From Salisediminibacterium beveridgei (GTDB taxonomy: Bacteria; Bacillota; Bacilli; Bacillales; Salisediminibacteriaceae), in the NCBI RefSeq assembly GCF_001721685.1, contig NZ_CP012502.1, positions 3,410,001 to 3,474,000 on the forward strand: a DNA stretch of 64,000 nucleotides. The letters run 5' to 3'. Both the position numbers and the translations under genes were made by a program. The notes beneath the pieces were generated by a model, which was not told where the DNA came from, ran no database searches, and saw only the letters and a list, made by a program, of their open reading frames with translations. Positions 1 to 9,159 of this stretch are shown piece after piece. The first letter of the stretch is position 1; every line of letters starts with the position of its first letter.

Positions 1-194
1 AGATTCACCATGCAACCCGTGCTGGTTTTGAAGAGGACTTCCCGGAAGTCCAGGAGTGGTTTAACAACTGGAAGATGACAGACGAAGAAATCGGTGAACT
101 CATCGACTACGTAGAAAGCGCTGAAGAGCCATTTGACGGCGCCGTTGAATGGACAGATGAAAACCGCGACCTGATCGACGAGTGGGTACAGTAA
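1..194 (+). CDS. Glycine betaine ABC transporter substrate-binding protein, C-terminal end (5' partial)
   Basis: An open frame runs in from the window edge (frame starting at base 3) and stops at TAA 192-194, giving 63 residues. The translated end contains EDFPEVQEWFNNWKMTDEEI followed by ENRDLIDEWV, the pattern of the last helices of OpuAC/ProX-type quaternary-amine binding proteins, which deliver glycine betaine to an ABC importer for osmoprotection. The start, signal peptide and ligand-binding aromatic residues lie outside the window. The function fits the choline dehydrogenase gene a few kilobases downstream. It is assigned from family resemblance of the tail only. Confidence 0.75.
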   Translation, partial: IHHATRAGFEEDFPEVQEWFNNWKMTDEEIGELIDYVESAEEPFDGAVEWTDENRDLIDEWVQ

Positions 195-217
195 GCCCTC
201 CGGTCAGTATACGAAAG

Positions 218-251
218 ACAGCCCATCAGTTGAACTGGTGGGCTGTTTTTT
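218..251 (+). terminator. Rho-independent terminator of the betaine-binding protein gene
   Basis: Arms at 218-229 and 235-246 (ACAGCCCATCAG / CTGGTGGGCTGT, one G-U pair) close a five-base loop and run into a T tract ending at 251. It lies 24 bases after the stop codon. Confidence 0.9.
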
Positions 252-401
252 GTGTCGCATCGGTCATTTAAGTTCATGTGAGAACTCAAAAAAGAGCGAG
301 GCATTGGCTTTCGGCCCCTTCGGATGTAAGGCTTTATTCTTCGCCCGACCAAAGATTACACCCTTCGCCAATTATTGGGTCGACTGTGACAACAGGATAT
401 T

Positions 402-410
402 TGGTATGAT
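402..410 (+). promoter_or_regulatory. Possible extended -10 promoter of the sigma-54 activator gene
   Basis: TGGTATGAT at 402-410 is an extended -10 (TGn plus TATGAT), 27 bases before the likely ribosome-binding site. No good -35 hexamer stands at 16-18 bases, so this is tentative. The rest of 252-400 shows no convincing gene. Confidence 0.35.
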
Positions 411-450
411 GAGAGGAAAGCCATCTATGAAAGGGATAGGAGAGGATCTC

Positions 451-1842
451 ATGCAGGAAAACGGTAATCACCTCAACATTCTGACCACCGTACTTGAACA
501 CGCCTATGAAGGGATCGTTGTCGTGGATCAACAGGGCGTAATCACTCATTTCAATCAGGCCTACAGCCGTTTGAAGGGGATTTCACAACAACAAGCGATT
601 GGCCAGAACGTCACGGATGTAATCGAAAATACGAGGCTCCACCACGTGTTGAAAACGGGTGTCCCTGAGCGCGGAAGACTCCAGACCATTTCCGGCCAGG
701 ACATGATCGTACACCGCATCCCCGTCTGGGAAGGAGAAACGGTAACTTCTGCCATCGGAATTCTCGTCTTCGATGGGGTATCTGATTTGTATGAAATTCT
801 TGAGCAGATCGAAAGTAAAGAACACACATCGACTGCATCCGCACCATCGGTGAACCGGGGAAAACAACCCACAGAGCGTACGAATTTCGATACAATCATC
901 GGACGCAGTGAAGCGATCATGAATACGAAACGGATCGCAAGAAAAGCAGCAAAAACCCTTGCCACCGTTCAAATTACGGGTGAAAGTGGGACCGGAAAAG
1001 AATTGTTTGCTCAAGCGATCCATGATCAGAGCCCCTATGCAGATGGTGAATTTATCAGCATCAATTGCGCAGCCATTCCGGAACATCTTCTCGAAGCCGA
1101 ACTGTTTGGCTATGAGGAGGGAGCTTTCACAGGCGCAAAAAAAGGAGGGAAACCGGGTCTCTTTGAAGCTGCTGATTACGGAACACTTTTTCTCGATGAG
1201 ATTGGTGATATGCCCTTATCCATGCAATCGAAAATCCTGAGGGTGCTCCAGGAAAAAGAAGCGACCAGAGTTGGTGGCCTCACACCTTATCAAACCCATG
1301 TACGAATCATTTCCGCTACGAATAAAAATCTCATCAGCATGATTGAGGAGGAACGCTTCCGAGAAGATCTGTATTACCGGTTAAATATTATTCCCATTCA
1401 TATTCCACCGCTCCGGGCAAGAAAAGAAGACATCCCTCTCTTGTTAGCTACCTTTCTCGAGAACGTATGCCGGAAATACGAAATCGAAGAGAAACACTTT
1501 CTTGCAGAAAGCATTTCCATTTTGACGCATTACCCCTGGCCAGGCAATATCCGGGAGATGATGAATATGATCGAACAACTTGTCAGCCTTGTCGATGAAG
1601 AATGTATAACACCCGACAAACTGCCCGCAAAAATCCTGACTGAAAACAGCACAGTACTCGAAAGCCGTTCTTCTGCCTTTTCCTTTTTGGAGAAGATCCA
1701 GCAAAAGAAGCAGGATCACGAAAAAGAACTGCTGATCACTGCCTTGAAAGATGCCAACGGCAACAAAGCAGAAGCCGCCAGGCAAATAGGCATCCACCGC
1801 TCCACACTCTACGAAAAATTGAAGAAATTCGACATTTTGTAA
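451..1842 (+). CDS. PAS-domain sigma-54-dependent transcriptional activator
   Basis: Predicted 463-residue enhancer-binding protein. ATG 451 is chosen because GGAGAGG ends six bases upstream; the frame stays open further upstream but without a ribosome-binding site. A PAS sensory domain covers about residues 8-110 (EGIVVVDQQGVITHFNQAY). The AAA+ domain has Walker A GESGTGKE at about 177-184, the sigma-54 contact loop with GAFTGA, and Walker B GTLFLDEIGD. A Fis-type helix-turn-helix (NKAEAARQIGIHRSTLYEKL) is at the end. The intact GAFTGA and Walker motifs indicate a working ATPase that remodels sigma-54 RNA polymerase. A palindrome starts five bases after its stop and a -24/-12 promoter precedes the next operon, so it very likely controls the alcohol/aldehyde dehydrogenase genes in response to a small ligand sensed by PAS. 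The ligand is unknown. Confidence 0.93.
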   Translation: MQENGNHLNILTTVLEHAYEGIVVVDQQGVITHFNQAYSRLKGISQQQAIGQNVTDVIENTRLHHVLKTGVPERGRLQTISGQDMIVHRIPVWEGETVTSAIGILVFDGVSDLYEILEQIESKEHTSTASAPSVNRGKQPTERTNFDTIIGRSEAIMNTKRIARKAAKTLATVQITGESGTGKELFAQAIHDQSPYADGEFISINCAAIPEHLLEAELFGYEEGAFTGAKKGGKPGLFEAADYGTLFLDEIGDMPLSMQSKILRVLQEKEATRVGGLTPYQTHVRIISATNKNLISMIEEERFREDLYYRLNIIPIHIPPLRARKEDIPLLLATFLENVCRKYEIEEKHFLAESISILTHYPWPGNIREMMNMIEQLVSLVDEECITPDKLPAKILTENSTVLESRSSAFSFLEKIQQKKQDHEKELLITALKDANGNKAEAARQIGIHRSTLYEKLKKFDIL

Positions 1843-1846
1843 TTCG

Positions 1847-1870
1847 TTATGTCGGGATATCCCTACATAA
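1847..1870. promoter_or_regulatory. Near-perfect 24-bp palindrome, candidate upstream activator site
   Basis: TTATGTCGGGATATCCCTAC followed by ATAA is a 24-bp inverted repeat with one mismatched pair. It lies about 185 bases before the predicted sigma-54 transcription start, within the usual distance for enhancer-binding protein sites. It is inferred to be the binding site of the adjacent activator. Confidence 0.65.
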
Positions 1871-1878
1871 CTCCGTCA

Positions 1879-1895
1879 TAATCACGACATGATTA
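1879..1895. promoter_or_regulatory. Second inverted repeat, candidate activator site
   Basis: TAATCA and TGATTA are perfect 6-bp arms around CGACA. The element lies 9 bases downstream of the first palindrome, giving a tandem arrangement common for hexameric sigma-54 activators. Confidence 0.45.
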
Positions 1896-1917
1896 CAGCA
1901 CTCTGTCGGATTCATCA

Positions 1918-1955
1918 GACGCTGCTTCTTTGAAGAGGCAGCGTCCTCTTTCTGT
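1918..1955 (+). terminator. Terminator of the sigma-54 activator gene
   Basis: GACGCTGCTTCTT (1918-1930) pairs with AAGAGGCAGCGTC (1933-1945), with one G-U pair and a two-base tip in the drawn structure. A pyrimidine/T-rich stretch follows. It separates the activator gene from the operon while leaving the upstream palindromes available to act at a distance. Confidence 0.75.
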
Positions 1956-2018
1956 TTTGGACGTCCCGACGCATGATAACGCTTACTTAGTTCTTTTTCT
2001 GAACGAAAATCCGGATTT

Positions 2019-2034
2019 TGGCATGATACTTGCA
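2019..2034 (+). promoter_or_regulatory. Sigma-54 (-24/-12) promoter of the alcohol/aldehyde dehydrogenase operon
   Basis: TGGCATGATACTTGCA matches TGGCAC-N5-TTGCA except for one base. The invariant GG (2020-2021) and GC (2032-2033) are 12 bases apart. Transcription is expected near 2045, just ahead of the first dehydrogenase gene. No competing sigma-A promoter was seen. Confidence 0.88.
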
Positions 2035-2083
2035 TCTCTTATTAACCTGAATCAATTATTTTTACAGAAATGGGGAGATGTAC

Positions 2084-3238
2084 GTGAACGATTTTTTTAT
2101 GCCTAATGTGAATTTTTTCGGTCGGGGCTCAGTCGCAGTGACAGGAGAACGGTGCAGCATTCTGGGTGCCAAAAAGGCGCTGATTGTAACAGACGACTTC
2201 TTGAAAAATATGCCGGACGGCCCGGTGGCAAAAGTCGTCGCTTCATTAGAGGAACAAGGCATCGATTATGCGTATTTTACAGAAGTGGAACCAAACCCGA
2301 AAGATACCAACGTAGCCGCCGGTTTGACCATGTTCGAAGCAGAATCGTGCGACCTGATTTTAACTGTCGGCGGGGGAAGTGCACATGACTGCGGAAAGGG
2401 GATCGGGATCGCCGCAACACACGATGGCGATATTTATGAGAACTACGCCGGTATTGAAACGTTGACTAATCCGCTTCCGCCCATCGTCAGCGTGAATACA
2501 ACAGCCGGCACAGCCAGTGAAGTCACGCGCCACTGCGTGCTGACAAACACGAAAAAGAAAATCAAGTTTGTCGTTGTCAGCTGGCGTAATACACCGCTCG
2601 TTTCCATCAACGACCCGGAATTAATGGTTGGTAAACCACCGGCGCTGACGGCAGCGACGGGGATGGATGCCCTGACACATGCCGTGGAATCCTATGTTTC
2701 ACTCGGGGCAAATGCTGTAACGGATGCCCACGCCATCCAGGCCATCAAACTGATTTCGGACAACCTTCGTCAGGCCGTGGCATACGGTCATAACTTGGAA
2801 GCCCGAGAGAATATGGCCAACGCGTCACTGCTTGCTGGCATGGCATTCAATAACGCCGGTCTTGGTTATGTGCATGCCATGGCCCATCAACTCGGCGGGC
2901 TTTACGATATTCCGCATGGGGTTGCCAATGCCGTTCTTTTGCCACACGTGGAGAACTTCAATATGATTTCAAACCCGGCCAAATTTGCAGATATTGCTCG
3001 CTTCATGGGGGAAAACATCGATGGCCTCTCTGTTCGTGATGCTGCAGACAAAGCGGTTCAGGCCATTCGAACGCTCTCTGAGGACGTGAAAATCCCTGCA
3101 AGCATGAGAGAGCTCGGAGTAAAAGAAGAAGACATCGAACTCATGGCCGAACTGGCCATGCAGGACGGCAACGCCTTCAGTAATCCAATCCAGGGAACAA
3201 AAGAAGATATCATCACCATTTTCAAAAACGCCTACTAA
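2084..3238 (+). CDS. Iron-containing alcohol dehydrogenase, methanol/1,3-propanediol dehydrogenase group
   Basis: A group III NAD-dependent alcohol dehydrogenase of about 384 residues. It begins NDFFMPNVNFFGRGSV, the N-terminal style of Bacillus methanol dehydrogenase and DhaT. GTG 2084 is preferred because GGGGAG (2072-2077) is six bases upstream; ATG 2078 directly abuts that sequence. The NAD-binding GGGS loop, the DALTHAVE segment and the VHAMAHQLGG plus PHGVANA segments carry the Asp and three His metal ligands of the family. The usual TAGTGSE reads TAGTASE here. It is the first gene of the sigma-54 operon and should interconvert a short primary alcohol and its aldehyde. The true substrate cannot be told from sequence; 1,3-propanediol or 3-hydroxypropionate-like compounds fit the neighbouring genes. 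Confidence 0.9.
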   Translation: MNDFFMPNVNFFGRGSVAVTGERCSILGAKKALIVTDDFLKNMPDGPVAKVVASLEEQGIDYAYFTEVEPNPKDTNVAAGLTMFEAESCDLILTVGGGSAHDCGKGIGIAATHDGDIYENYAGIETLTNPLPPIVSVNTTAGTASEVTRHCVLTNTKKKIKFVVVSWRNTPLVSINDPELMVGKPPALTAATGMDALTHAVESYVSLGANAVTDAHAIQAIKLISDNLRQAVAYGHNLEARENMANASLLAGMAFNNAGLGYVHAMAHQLGGLYDIPHGVANAVLLPHVENFNMISNPAKFADIARFMGENIDGLSVRDAADKAVQAIRTLSEDVKIPASMRELGVKEEDIELMAELAMQDGNAFSNPIQGTKEDIITIFKNAY

Positions 3239-3251
3239 AAGACCCTGACCG

Positions 3252-3292
3252 ACGCCCTCTTTTATACACAACAAGATAAATAAAGAGGGCGT
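3252..3292 (+). other. Intercistronic hairpin between the two dehydrogenase genes
   Basis: ACGCCCTCTTT (3252-3262) pairs perfectly with AAAGAGGGCGT (3282-3292). No T tract follows, so it is more likely an mRNA stability or processing element, or a leaky terminator, than a strong stop. Confidence 0.55.
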
Positions 3293-3355
3293 TGGGTGCC
3301 AGCATATCGCTATTCGTGGAGGTTTGTATCCACAGATCACATAGGAGGGGTCTCA

Positions 3356-4540
3356 ATGGGGCAATCCAATGCATTTCGTGTACCAGCAGTCATTCATTAT
3401 GGAGAACACGCATTACAGAAACTTGGCGATGCAGCTCAAGCTTTTGGAGCGAAAGCGCTCATAATCAGTGATCAGATCATGCAAGAACTCGGTTATGTCC
3501 ATAAATGTAAACACCTCTTACATCAACAGGGCATTCAGTCATCGATCTACCTTGGGGTCCATTCTGAACCTTGCGAAGCATTTGTATATGAGGCGTTGCA
3601 TCTTTTTCACCAGGATCACTGTCATTTTATCGTGTCGGTTGGTGGCGGAAGCTGCATTGATACAGCAAAAGCCGTTTCGACTCTCGCAACAAACCCGGGA
3701 TCGATCAGTGAATTCATCGGCGCCAAGCGATGGGCAGAGAACAAGCCAATTGCCCATATCGCGATTCCCACTACAGCGGGAACCGGCTCAGAGGCGACAG
3801 ATGTCACGGTGATCAACCAGTCAGAAACAGATGTCAAAATGATGATTAAACAGCCTGCGTTTATGCCCGCTGTCGCGATTGTCGACCCACTTTTGACGGT
3901 CTCCGCACCGAAAAACGTCACCGCCGCGACGGGAATCGATGCGCTCAGTCATGCCATTGAGGCCTATCTGTCAAAAAAAGCACACCCGATGACCGATACA
4001 TTGGCCATCGCCGCTATGAACAATATTTTACCTGCCATGAAAACCGTTTATGATGAACCGGACAACATCGAAGCCCGAGAAAAAATGGCTTTGGGGTCGC
4101 TTCAGGCAGGCATGGCCTTTTCGAATGCTTCCGTGTGTCTCGTTCATGGCATGTCTCGACCGATCGGCGCCTTGTTCCATGTCCCCCACGGGATATCCAA
4201 TGCCATGCTCCTGCCAGCCGTATTGGAATACAGTCAGGATGCCTGCACCGAACGCCTTGCGGTGATCGGGGCATTATTCTCAGACGAGCCTGCCGGTTCA
4301 CTCTTGACTGCCGAATACGCTGAACTGGCAACACTGAAAATCAAGGAACTGGCGTCGTATGTGAACATCACCAATTTAAAAGAATGGGGCATTGACGAGC
4401 ACGCCTTCTTTGAAGCGATCCCGAAAATGGCCAAGGACGCCTTAGCCAGCGGAAGTCCCGCAAATAACCCGAAAGTCCCAGACGAAACAGACATCCATGA
4501 ATTATACAGCCTCTGTTATGATTATCATTTTGCAAAATAA
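3356..4540 (+). CDS. Second iron-containing alcohol dehydrogenase
   Basis: A 394-residue member of the Fe-ADH family. ATG 3356 has AGGAGGGG six bases upstream. It shows [11 protein letters not shown] (cofactor loop), [10 protein letters not shown], and the metal-binding segments [12 protein letters not shown] and [22 protein letters not shown]. It diverges from the gene before it, so this is not a recent tandem duplication, and its active-site surroundings ([15 protein letters not shown]) suggest a different substrate such as a hydroxyacid. It lies in the same sigma-54 operon, 14 bases before the aldehyde dehydrogenase gene. The pair may act on successive substrates, or on the two ends of a diol. 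Confidence 0.9.
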   Translation: MGQSNAFRVPAVIHYGEHALQKLGDAAQAFGAKALIISDQIMQELGYVHKCKHLLHQQGIQSSIYLGVHSEPCEAFVYEALHLFHQDHCHFIVSVGGGSCIDTAKAVSTLATNPGSISEFIGAKRWAENKPIAHIAIPTTAGTGSEATDVTVINQSETDVKMMIKQPAFMPAVAIVDPLLTVSAPKNVTAATGIDALSHAIEAYLSKKAHPMTDTLAIAAMNNILPAMKTVYDEPDNIEAREKMALGSLQAGMAFSNASVCLVHGMSRPIGALFHVPHGISNAMLLPAVLEYSQDACTERLAVIGALFSDEPAGSLLTAEYAELATLKIKELASYVNITNLKEWGIDEHAFFEAIPKMAKDALASGSPANNPKVPDETDIHELYSLCYDYHFAK

Positions 4541-4554
4541 GGAGTGTGTTGAAC

Positions 4555-6015
4555 ATGTGTCCTCAAACGGTTACGAAACTGCGCAACTATGTGAATGGTC
4601 AATGGGTCGCTTCGTCATCTGACGAAACCGAAATTGTATACAACCCTGCCACTGACGAAGCCATGGCCGAAGTCCCTCTCTCGAACAAAGAAGATGTGGA
4701 AAAAGCCGTATCCGCTGCAAATGAAGCCTTTAAAACGTGGCATAAAACGCCAGTCCCTAAACGGGCCCGAATCCTGTTTAACTATCAGCAGTTAATTTTG
4801 GAGAATTACGATGAGTTGGCTGAAATCATCACAAAAGAAAATGGGAAAAGCCGTGCCGATGCCAACAGCGAAGTGCAACGCGGTTTGGAAAACGTGGAAT
4901 TTGCCGCTGGTGCTCCGACGCTGATGATGGGTTCGGTCCTCCCCGATATTTCGGCAGACATTGAATCGTCCATGTATCGCTATCCGATTGGCGTAGTCGG
5001 TGGCATTACACCGTTCAACTTCCCGATGATGGTTCCCTGCTGGATGTATCCTTTAGCGATTGCCTGCGGGAACACGTTTGTGTTGAAGCCTTCTGAGCGC
5101 ACACCGCTTCTTGCGCAACGATTAGTTGAATTGTTTACCGAAGCCGGCCTGCCAGACGGCGTATTGAATATCGTTCACGGGGCACATGATGTGGTCAATG
5201 GTCTTCTGGAGCACGACGATGTCATGGCAATCTCCTTTGTCGGCTCTCAGCCTGTGGCCGAATATATTTATAAAACGGCTGCGGCAAACGGCAAGCGCGT
5301 TCAGGCTTTGGCCGGCGCGAAAAACCACTCGATCGTGCTGGGCGATTGCAACCTGGAGAAGGCCGTAACAGGGATTCTCGGTTCCGCCTTTGGCAGTGCC
5401 GGCGAACGGTGCATGGCCACTTCCGTCGTGGCAGTCACTGACGATATCGCAGATGCCTTTGTCGATCAATTGACCGACGCGGCCAATCAGATCACCATCG
5501 GCAATGGCCTCGATCCAGACGTTTTCCTCGGTCCGGTCATCCGTCAATCCCATCTTGATCGGGTTCGATCCTATATTGAGACAGGTGTTGAAGAGAACGC
5601 TACGCTTGTCAGAGATGGACGGGCGGATGTGAACGAATCAGAAGCAGGTTACTTCCTCGGTGCAACGATTTTTGATCACGTGAATCCAAAGATGTCGATT
5701 TGGAAAGATGAGATTTTCGGTCCGGTGTTAAGTATCGTCCGTGTAAAAGACTTAGATGAAGCAATTGAGCTGACGAATCAATCCGAATTTGCCAATGGGG
5801 CCGTCATTTATACAGACAGCGGGAAAGCTGTTCATCAATTCCGGGAAACGATTGAAGCCGGGATGCTAGGTGTCAATGTGAATGTTCCTGCACCAATGGC
5901 CTTCTTCCCGTTTTCCGGTTGGAAAAAATCATTCTATGGTGACTTACACGCTAACGGAAAAGATGGGGTGGAATTCTATACCCGCAAAAAAATGGTCACC
6001 GCCAGGTGGAATTGA
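4555..6015 (+). CDS. Aldehyde dehydrogenase, methylmalonate/malonate-semialdehyde dehydrogenase type
   Basis: A 486-residue NAD-dependent aldehyde dehydrogenase. ATG 4555 is used because GGAG (4541-4544) stands 10 bases upstream; the frame extends to a GTG at 4546 without better support. The N-terminus [20 protein letters not shown] and the active-site segment GSAGERCMA (catalytic Cys about residue 286) are characteristic of the MmsA/IolA branch, whose members convert semialdehydes to acyl-CoA with loss of CO2. [11 protein letters not shown] is the family's cofactor-binding segment. As the third gene of the sigma-54 operon it should consume the aldehyde made by the two alcohol dehydrogenases, possibly malonate semialdehyde to acetyl-CoA. 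The exact substrate is inference. Confidence 0.88.
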   Translation: MCPQTVTKLRNYVNGQWVASSSDETEIVYNPATDEAMAEVPLSNKEDVEKAVSAANEAFKTWHKTPVPKRARILFNYQQLILENYDELAEIITKENGKSRADANSEVQRGLENVEFAAGAPTLMMGSVLPDISADIESSMYRYPIGVVGGITPFNFPMMVPCWMYPLAIACGNTFVLKPSERTPLLAQRLVELFTEAGLPDGVLNIVHGAHDVVNGLLEHDDVMAISFVGSQPVAEYIYKTAAANGKRVQALAGAKNHSIVLGDCNLEKAVTGILGSAFGSAGERCMATSVVAVTDDIADAFVDQLTDAANQITIGNGLDPDVFLGPVIRQSHLDRVRSYIETGVEENATLVRDGRADVNESEAGYFLGATIFDHVNPKMSIWKDEIFGPVLSIVRVKDLDEAIELTNQSEFANGAVIYTDSGKAVHQFRETIEAGMLGVNVNVPAPMAFFPFSGWKKSFYGDLHANGKDGVEFYTRKKMVTARWN

Positions 6016-6030
6016 GCTGGTTTCATCAAA

Positions 6031-6076
6031 AAACAAGCTCCTCTCAGCGCATGATGTGCTGATGAGGAGCTTGTTT
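6031..6076. terminator. Bidirectional terminator between convergent genes
   Basis: AAACAAGCTCCTC at 6031-6043 pairs with GAGGAGCTTGTTT at 6064-6076, with an inner TCAGC/GCTGA stem. A/T-rich ends on both sides let it serve the aldehyde dehydrogenase (+) and choline dehydrogenase (-) genes. Confidence 0.85.
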
Positions 6077-6082
6077 GATTGA

Positions 6083-7765
6083 TTATTTCTGCACGCCTTC
6101 GTCCGCCGGATTTACACCGTGACGGTAGAAGTCGAGGTGTTCAGGTTCCAGTGGTTTTTTGCCCTGGATGAGGTCGGCCGCTTTTTCTGCCAACATCAGA
6201 ACCGGGGCGTGGATGTTCCCGTTCGTCACGTAAGGCATAGCAGATGCATCGGCCACGCGGACATTTTCAAGACCGTGGACCTTCATGGATTCAGGATCAA
6301 CCACAGCCATCTTGTCAGACGCTGGTCCCATCTTCGCTGTGCATGATGGGTGAAGGGCTGTTTCTGCATCCTTCGCGACCCACTCGAGGATCTCATCGTC
6401 GGTTTTCACGTCAGGTCCCGGTGCGATCTCTCCGGAATTGTATGGTGCGATGGCGTCTTGCGCCATGATCTTACGGGAAATGCGCACCGCTTCGATCCAT
6501 TCACGGCGATCCTGCTCAGTGGACAGGTAGTTGTACACCATGCTTGGATGCTGTTTCGGATCCTTCGATTTGATTTTCAGTGAGCCACGGGCATCGGAAT
6601 ACATCGGACCGACGTGGACCTGAAAACCGTGCTTCGTGTCGGCTTTTTGACCGTCGTAACGGACGGCGACCGGCAGGAAGTGGAACATCAGGTTCGGGTA
6701 GTCCACGATGTCGTTGGAGCGGACAAAGCCGCCGCCTTCAAAGTGGTTCGTTGCCGCAGCACCTTTACGGGCCAGGAGCCACTGCAGGCCGATCCACGGC
6801 ATACGGCTCTTACTCAGGTTCGGCTGCTCGGAGACCGGTTTCGGGCAGGAATACTGAATGTAGGCTTCCAGATGGTCCTGCAGGTTCTCCCCGACACCCG
6901 GGAGATCAACAACAGGCTTTATCCCAAGGGATCTGAGGTGCTGTGCGTCACCGACACCAGACAGCTGAAGCAGCTGCGGAGTATTGATGGCGCCGCCGGA
7001 GAGAACGACTTCTCCCGCCTCGATCTGATGCGTCTTGCCGTTTCGCTTGTAGGTGACACCTTTGGCACGCTTACCGTCAAAATCGATGCTCTGTACAAAT
7101 GCACGGGTCTTCACCGTCAGGTTCTTCCGGCTCATCACCGGTTGCAGGTACGCCCGGGAAACCGTCAAGCGTCGTCCTTTGTAGACGTGCTTATCAAACG
7201 GCCCGAATCCTTCCTGACGAAAACCGTTCACATCCGGGGTGCGGTTATAGCCCGCTTCCACTGCTGCGTCAAAAAACGCCTGGAACAGCGGGTTTTTCGC
7301 CGGCCCGCGCTCAAGCTTCAATGGCCCGTCGTGACCGCGGTATTCGTCACCTTTCTCAGCGCCAAGAGCACTTTCAAGCCGCTTGAAGTACGGCAGACAG
7401 TGAGCAAAATTCCAGGATTCCATGCCCGGGTCCTTACCCCATCGCTCATAGTCCATCGGGTTCCCGCGCTGATAGATCATCCCGTTAATGGAACTTGATC
7501 CACCGAGGACTTTCCCCCGGGCGTGCTTGATTCTGCGCTGTCCCATATACGGTTCCGGTTCGGTTTCATATTTCCAGTCATACAGCGACTTTCCCGCTGG
7601 AAACGGCAGTGCTGCAGGCATCTGAATCAACAGATCCCACGAAAAATCTTTCCGGCCTGCTTCGAGTACCAGGACACTTTTCTTCCCATCTTCACTCAGA
7701 CGATTCCCGAGAACAGAACCTGCACTTCCGCCACCGATAATCACCACATCATACTTTTCACTCAT
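6083..7765 (-). CDS. betA: Choline dehydrogenase (GMC oxidoreductase)
   Basis: A 560-residue FAD-dependent glucose-methanol-choline oxidoreductase. It starts [20 protein letters not shown], the ADP-binding fold for FAD; ATG 7765 is preceded by AAGGAGG. The GMC signature region ([20 protein letters not shown]) and the BetA-like [20 protein letters not shown] are present, and the C-terminal HPSCTAKMG and [17 protein letters not shown] carry the conserved catalytic His and Asn positions. BetA oxidises choline to betaine aldehyde and further to glycine betaine at the membrane. No betB-type gene is adjacent unless the convergent aldehyde dehydrogenase serves. Two perfect A/T palindromes precede it. 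Assignment as choline rather than another alcohol oxidase rests on resemblance. Confidence 0.85.
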   Translation of the reverse strand: MSEKYDVVIIGGGSAGSVLGNRLSEDGKKSVLVLEAGRKDFSWDLLIQMPAALPFPAGKSLYDWKYETEPEPYMGQRRIKHARGKVLGGSSSINGMIYQRGNPMDYERWGKDPGMESWNFAHCLPYFKRLESALGAEKGDEYRGHDGPLKLERGPAKNPLFQAFFDAAVEAGYNRTPDVNGFRQEGFGPFDKHVYKGRRLTVSRAYLQPVMSRKNLTVKTRAFVQSIDFDGKRAKGVTYKRNGKTHQIEAGEVVLSGGAINTPQLLQLSGVGDAQHLRSLGIKPVVDLPGVGENLQDHLEAYIQYSCPKPVSEQPNLSKSRMPWIGLQWLLARKGAAATNHFEGGGFVRSNDIVDYPNLMFHFLPVAVRYDGQKADTKHGFQVHVGPMYSDARGSLKIKSKDPKQHPSMVYNYLSTEQDRREWIEAVRISRKIMAQDAIAPYNSGEIAPGPDVKTDDEILEWVAKDAETALHPSCTAKMGPASDKMAVVDPESMKVHGLENVRVADASAMPYVTNGNIHAPVLMLAEKAADLIQGKKPLEPEHLDFYRHGVNPADEGVQK

Positions 7766-7842
7766 GTTGTCATCCTCCTTAAGTCTGCAAAAATAAAACG
7801 CGATGCAAGTGAGCATCCGCTTTATTGACTTCCTGATTTTTT

Positions 7843-7860
7843 GTTAAATAATTATTTAAC
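7843..7860. promoter_or_regulatory. Perfect 18-bp palindrome upstream of betA
   Basis: GTTAAATAATTATTTAAC is fully self-complementary and lies about 80 bases before the betA start. It is probably a repressor operator; choline-responsive GbsR- or BetI-like regulators are possible owners, but none is encoded here. Confidence 0.5.
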
Positions 7861-7862
7861 GT

Positions 7863-7878
7863 ATTTAATATATTAAAT
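7863..7878. promoter_or_regulatory. Perfect 16-bp palindrome upstream of betA
   Basis: ATTTAATATATTAAAT is fully self-complementary and lies two bases beyond the first palindrome. It may be a second operator half or simply an A/T-rich promoter element. Confidence 0.4.
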
Positions 7879-7921
7879 TTAACACACCCTGGCCGCTTTG
7901 TAAACCAAAGCAGGTGGAAAA

Positions 7922-7977
7922 AACAAAAAAAGCAGCTGCACACCCCGCTCACGGCAAGGTTGCAGCTGCTTTTTTGA
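7922..7977. terminator. Terminator of the BASS transporter gene
   Basis: AAAAAAGCAGCTGCA (to 7940) and TGCAGCTGCTTTTTT (7961-7975) form a long stem with T tracts in both directions, directly after the transporter stop codon. Confidence 0.9.
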
Positions 7978-7983
7978 TTTCTT

Positions 7984-8949
7984 TTACTGCATTGCTCTTT
8001 TTTGACCCTCTTCATCGGTACCTTTGTTCCCGCTTCGATTCCAGAACGAGACGAGGATCGGTCCTGAAATGTTGTGCCAAACGGAGAAGATCGCGCTCGG
8101 CAAGGCTGCCAAGGGGCTGAAGTGCGCCGTAGCCAGGGCTGCACCCAATCCGGAATTCTGCATCCCCACCTCCATCGAGATGGCTCTGCGCTTCGTTTCG
8201 TCAAGGCCGGCCCAAAGTGCTGCCAGGTAACCGAGCAGGAGACCGAACCCGTTATGCAGGATGACTGCAGCAAATACCGCCGCTCCTGACGTGATGATAT
8301 TCTCAGCGTTCGCGGCGACGACGGCCGCGACGATCAGCATAATCGCCACAACGGATACGAGTGGCAAGGCCGCCTGACCTTTATCCACCGCTCCAGGTAA
8401 GAGCCTTCTGGCAAGGATCCCGAGGACGATCGGTACGATGATGACCTGGACTATCGACATGAATAAATCTCCGACGCTCACCGGAAGCCACTGCCCGGCC
8501 AACAGCAAGACAGCGAGAGGCGTCAACAGCGGTGCGAGCATGGTCGAAACGGACGTCATCGCAACAGACACCGGCACATCACCCCGGGAGAGATACACCA
8601 TCACATTCGAGGCTGTACCGCCTGGGCATGCACCGACGAGAACGAGCCCGGCCGCAAGCTCCGGAGGAAGCCCCAATACATACGCAATGACAAAGGCCGT
8701 GAGCGGCATCACGATAAACTGGGCGAGTAAGCCGATGACGACCGGCACCGGCTTTTGCGCAATTACCTTGAAATCCGCGAACCTCATGGTCGTTCCCATG
8801 CCGAACATGACCACGCCGAGAAGAATCGTTATGTAAGCGGCAATCCACTCAAAGGTGTCCGGTGTGAAGAACGCCATAAACGATACGGCAATGACGATGA
8901 CGGCAAAATACTTACTGAAAAACTGACTGATTTTTGCTACTGTTTCCAT
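7984..8949 (-). CDS. Bile acid:sodium symporter family (BASS) transporter
   Basis: A 321-residue integral membrane protein with about nine or ten hydrophobic segments. ATG 8949 is preferred over GTG 8955 because AAGGGG is eight bases upstream. Family marks are VVMFGMGTTMRFADFK near residue 45, the CPGGTASNVMVYLSRGD crossing segment that binds Na+, and EVGMQNSGLGAALA near the end. Bacterial members import organic anions with sodium; the substrate is unknown. Sodium coupling suits a salt-loving host. It is a single-gene unit transcribed towards betA and separated from it by a strong terminator. Confidence 0.88.
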   Translation of the reverse strand: METVAKISQFFSKYFAVIVIAVSFMAFFTPDTFEWIAAYITILLGVVMFGMGTTMRFADFKVIAQKPVPVVIGLLAQFIVMPLTAFVIAYVLGLPPELAAGLVLVGACPGGTASNVMVYLSRGDVPVSVAMTSVSTMLAPLLTPLAVLLLAGQWLPVSVGDLFMSIVQVIIVPIVLGILARRLLPGAVDKGQAALPLVSVVAIMLIVAAVVAANAENIITSGAAVFAAVILHNGFGLLLGYLAALWAGLDETKRRAISMEVGMQNSGLGAALATAHFSPLAALPSAIFSVWHNISGPILVSFWNRSGNKGTDEEGQKRAMQ

Positions 8950-9105
8950 GTCCACAACCCCTTTTCAAAATCAGTATATAGTAGATTATCTGCCATTGTA
9001 CGCCCCACTTTGGCACGGTTCAACACTAAAGCGGAAAATTTTCCTCTCATTTCACGTTTTCCCTTCATTTCTTCAGCATTCGTAAACTTCCTGCGAAGTG
9101 CAAAC

Positions 9106-9148
9106 ACAAAAGCAGCAAGCCCCTGCTATGGGCGCTTGCTGCTTTTGT
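9106..9148 (-). terminator. Terminator of the photolyase gene
   Basis: A perfect 15-bp stem (ACAAAAGCAGCAAGC / GCTTGCTGCTTTTGT) closes a 13-base loop, 11 bases beyond the stop codon. Confidence 0.88.
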
Positions 9149-9159
9149 TCAACCGATGC

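Noticed and set aside
6614..7498. 294-residue + strand frame opposite betA
   Set aside because: Antisense to a complete GMC oxidoreductase; no start signal.
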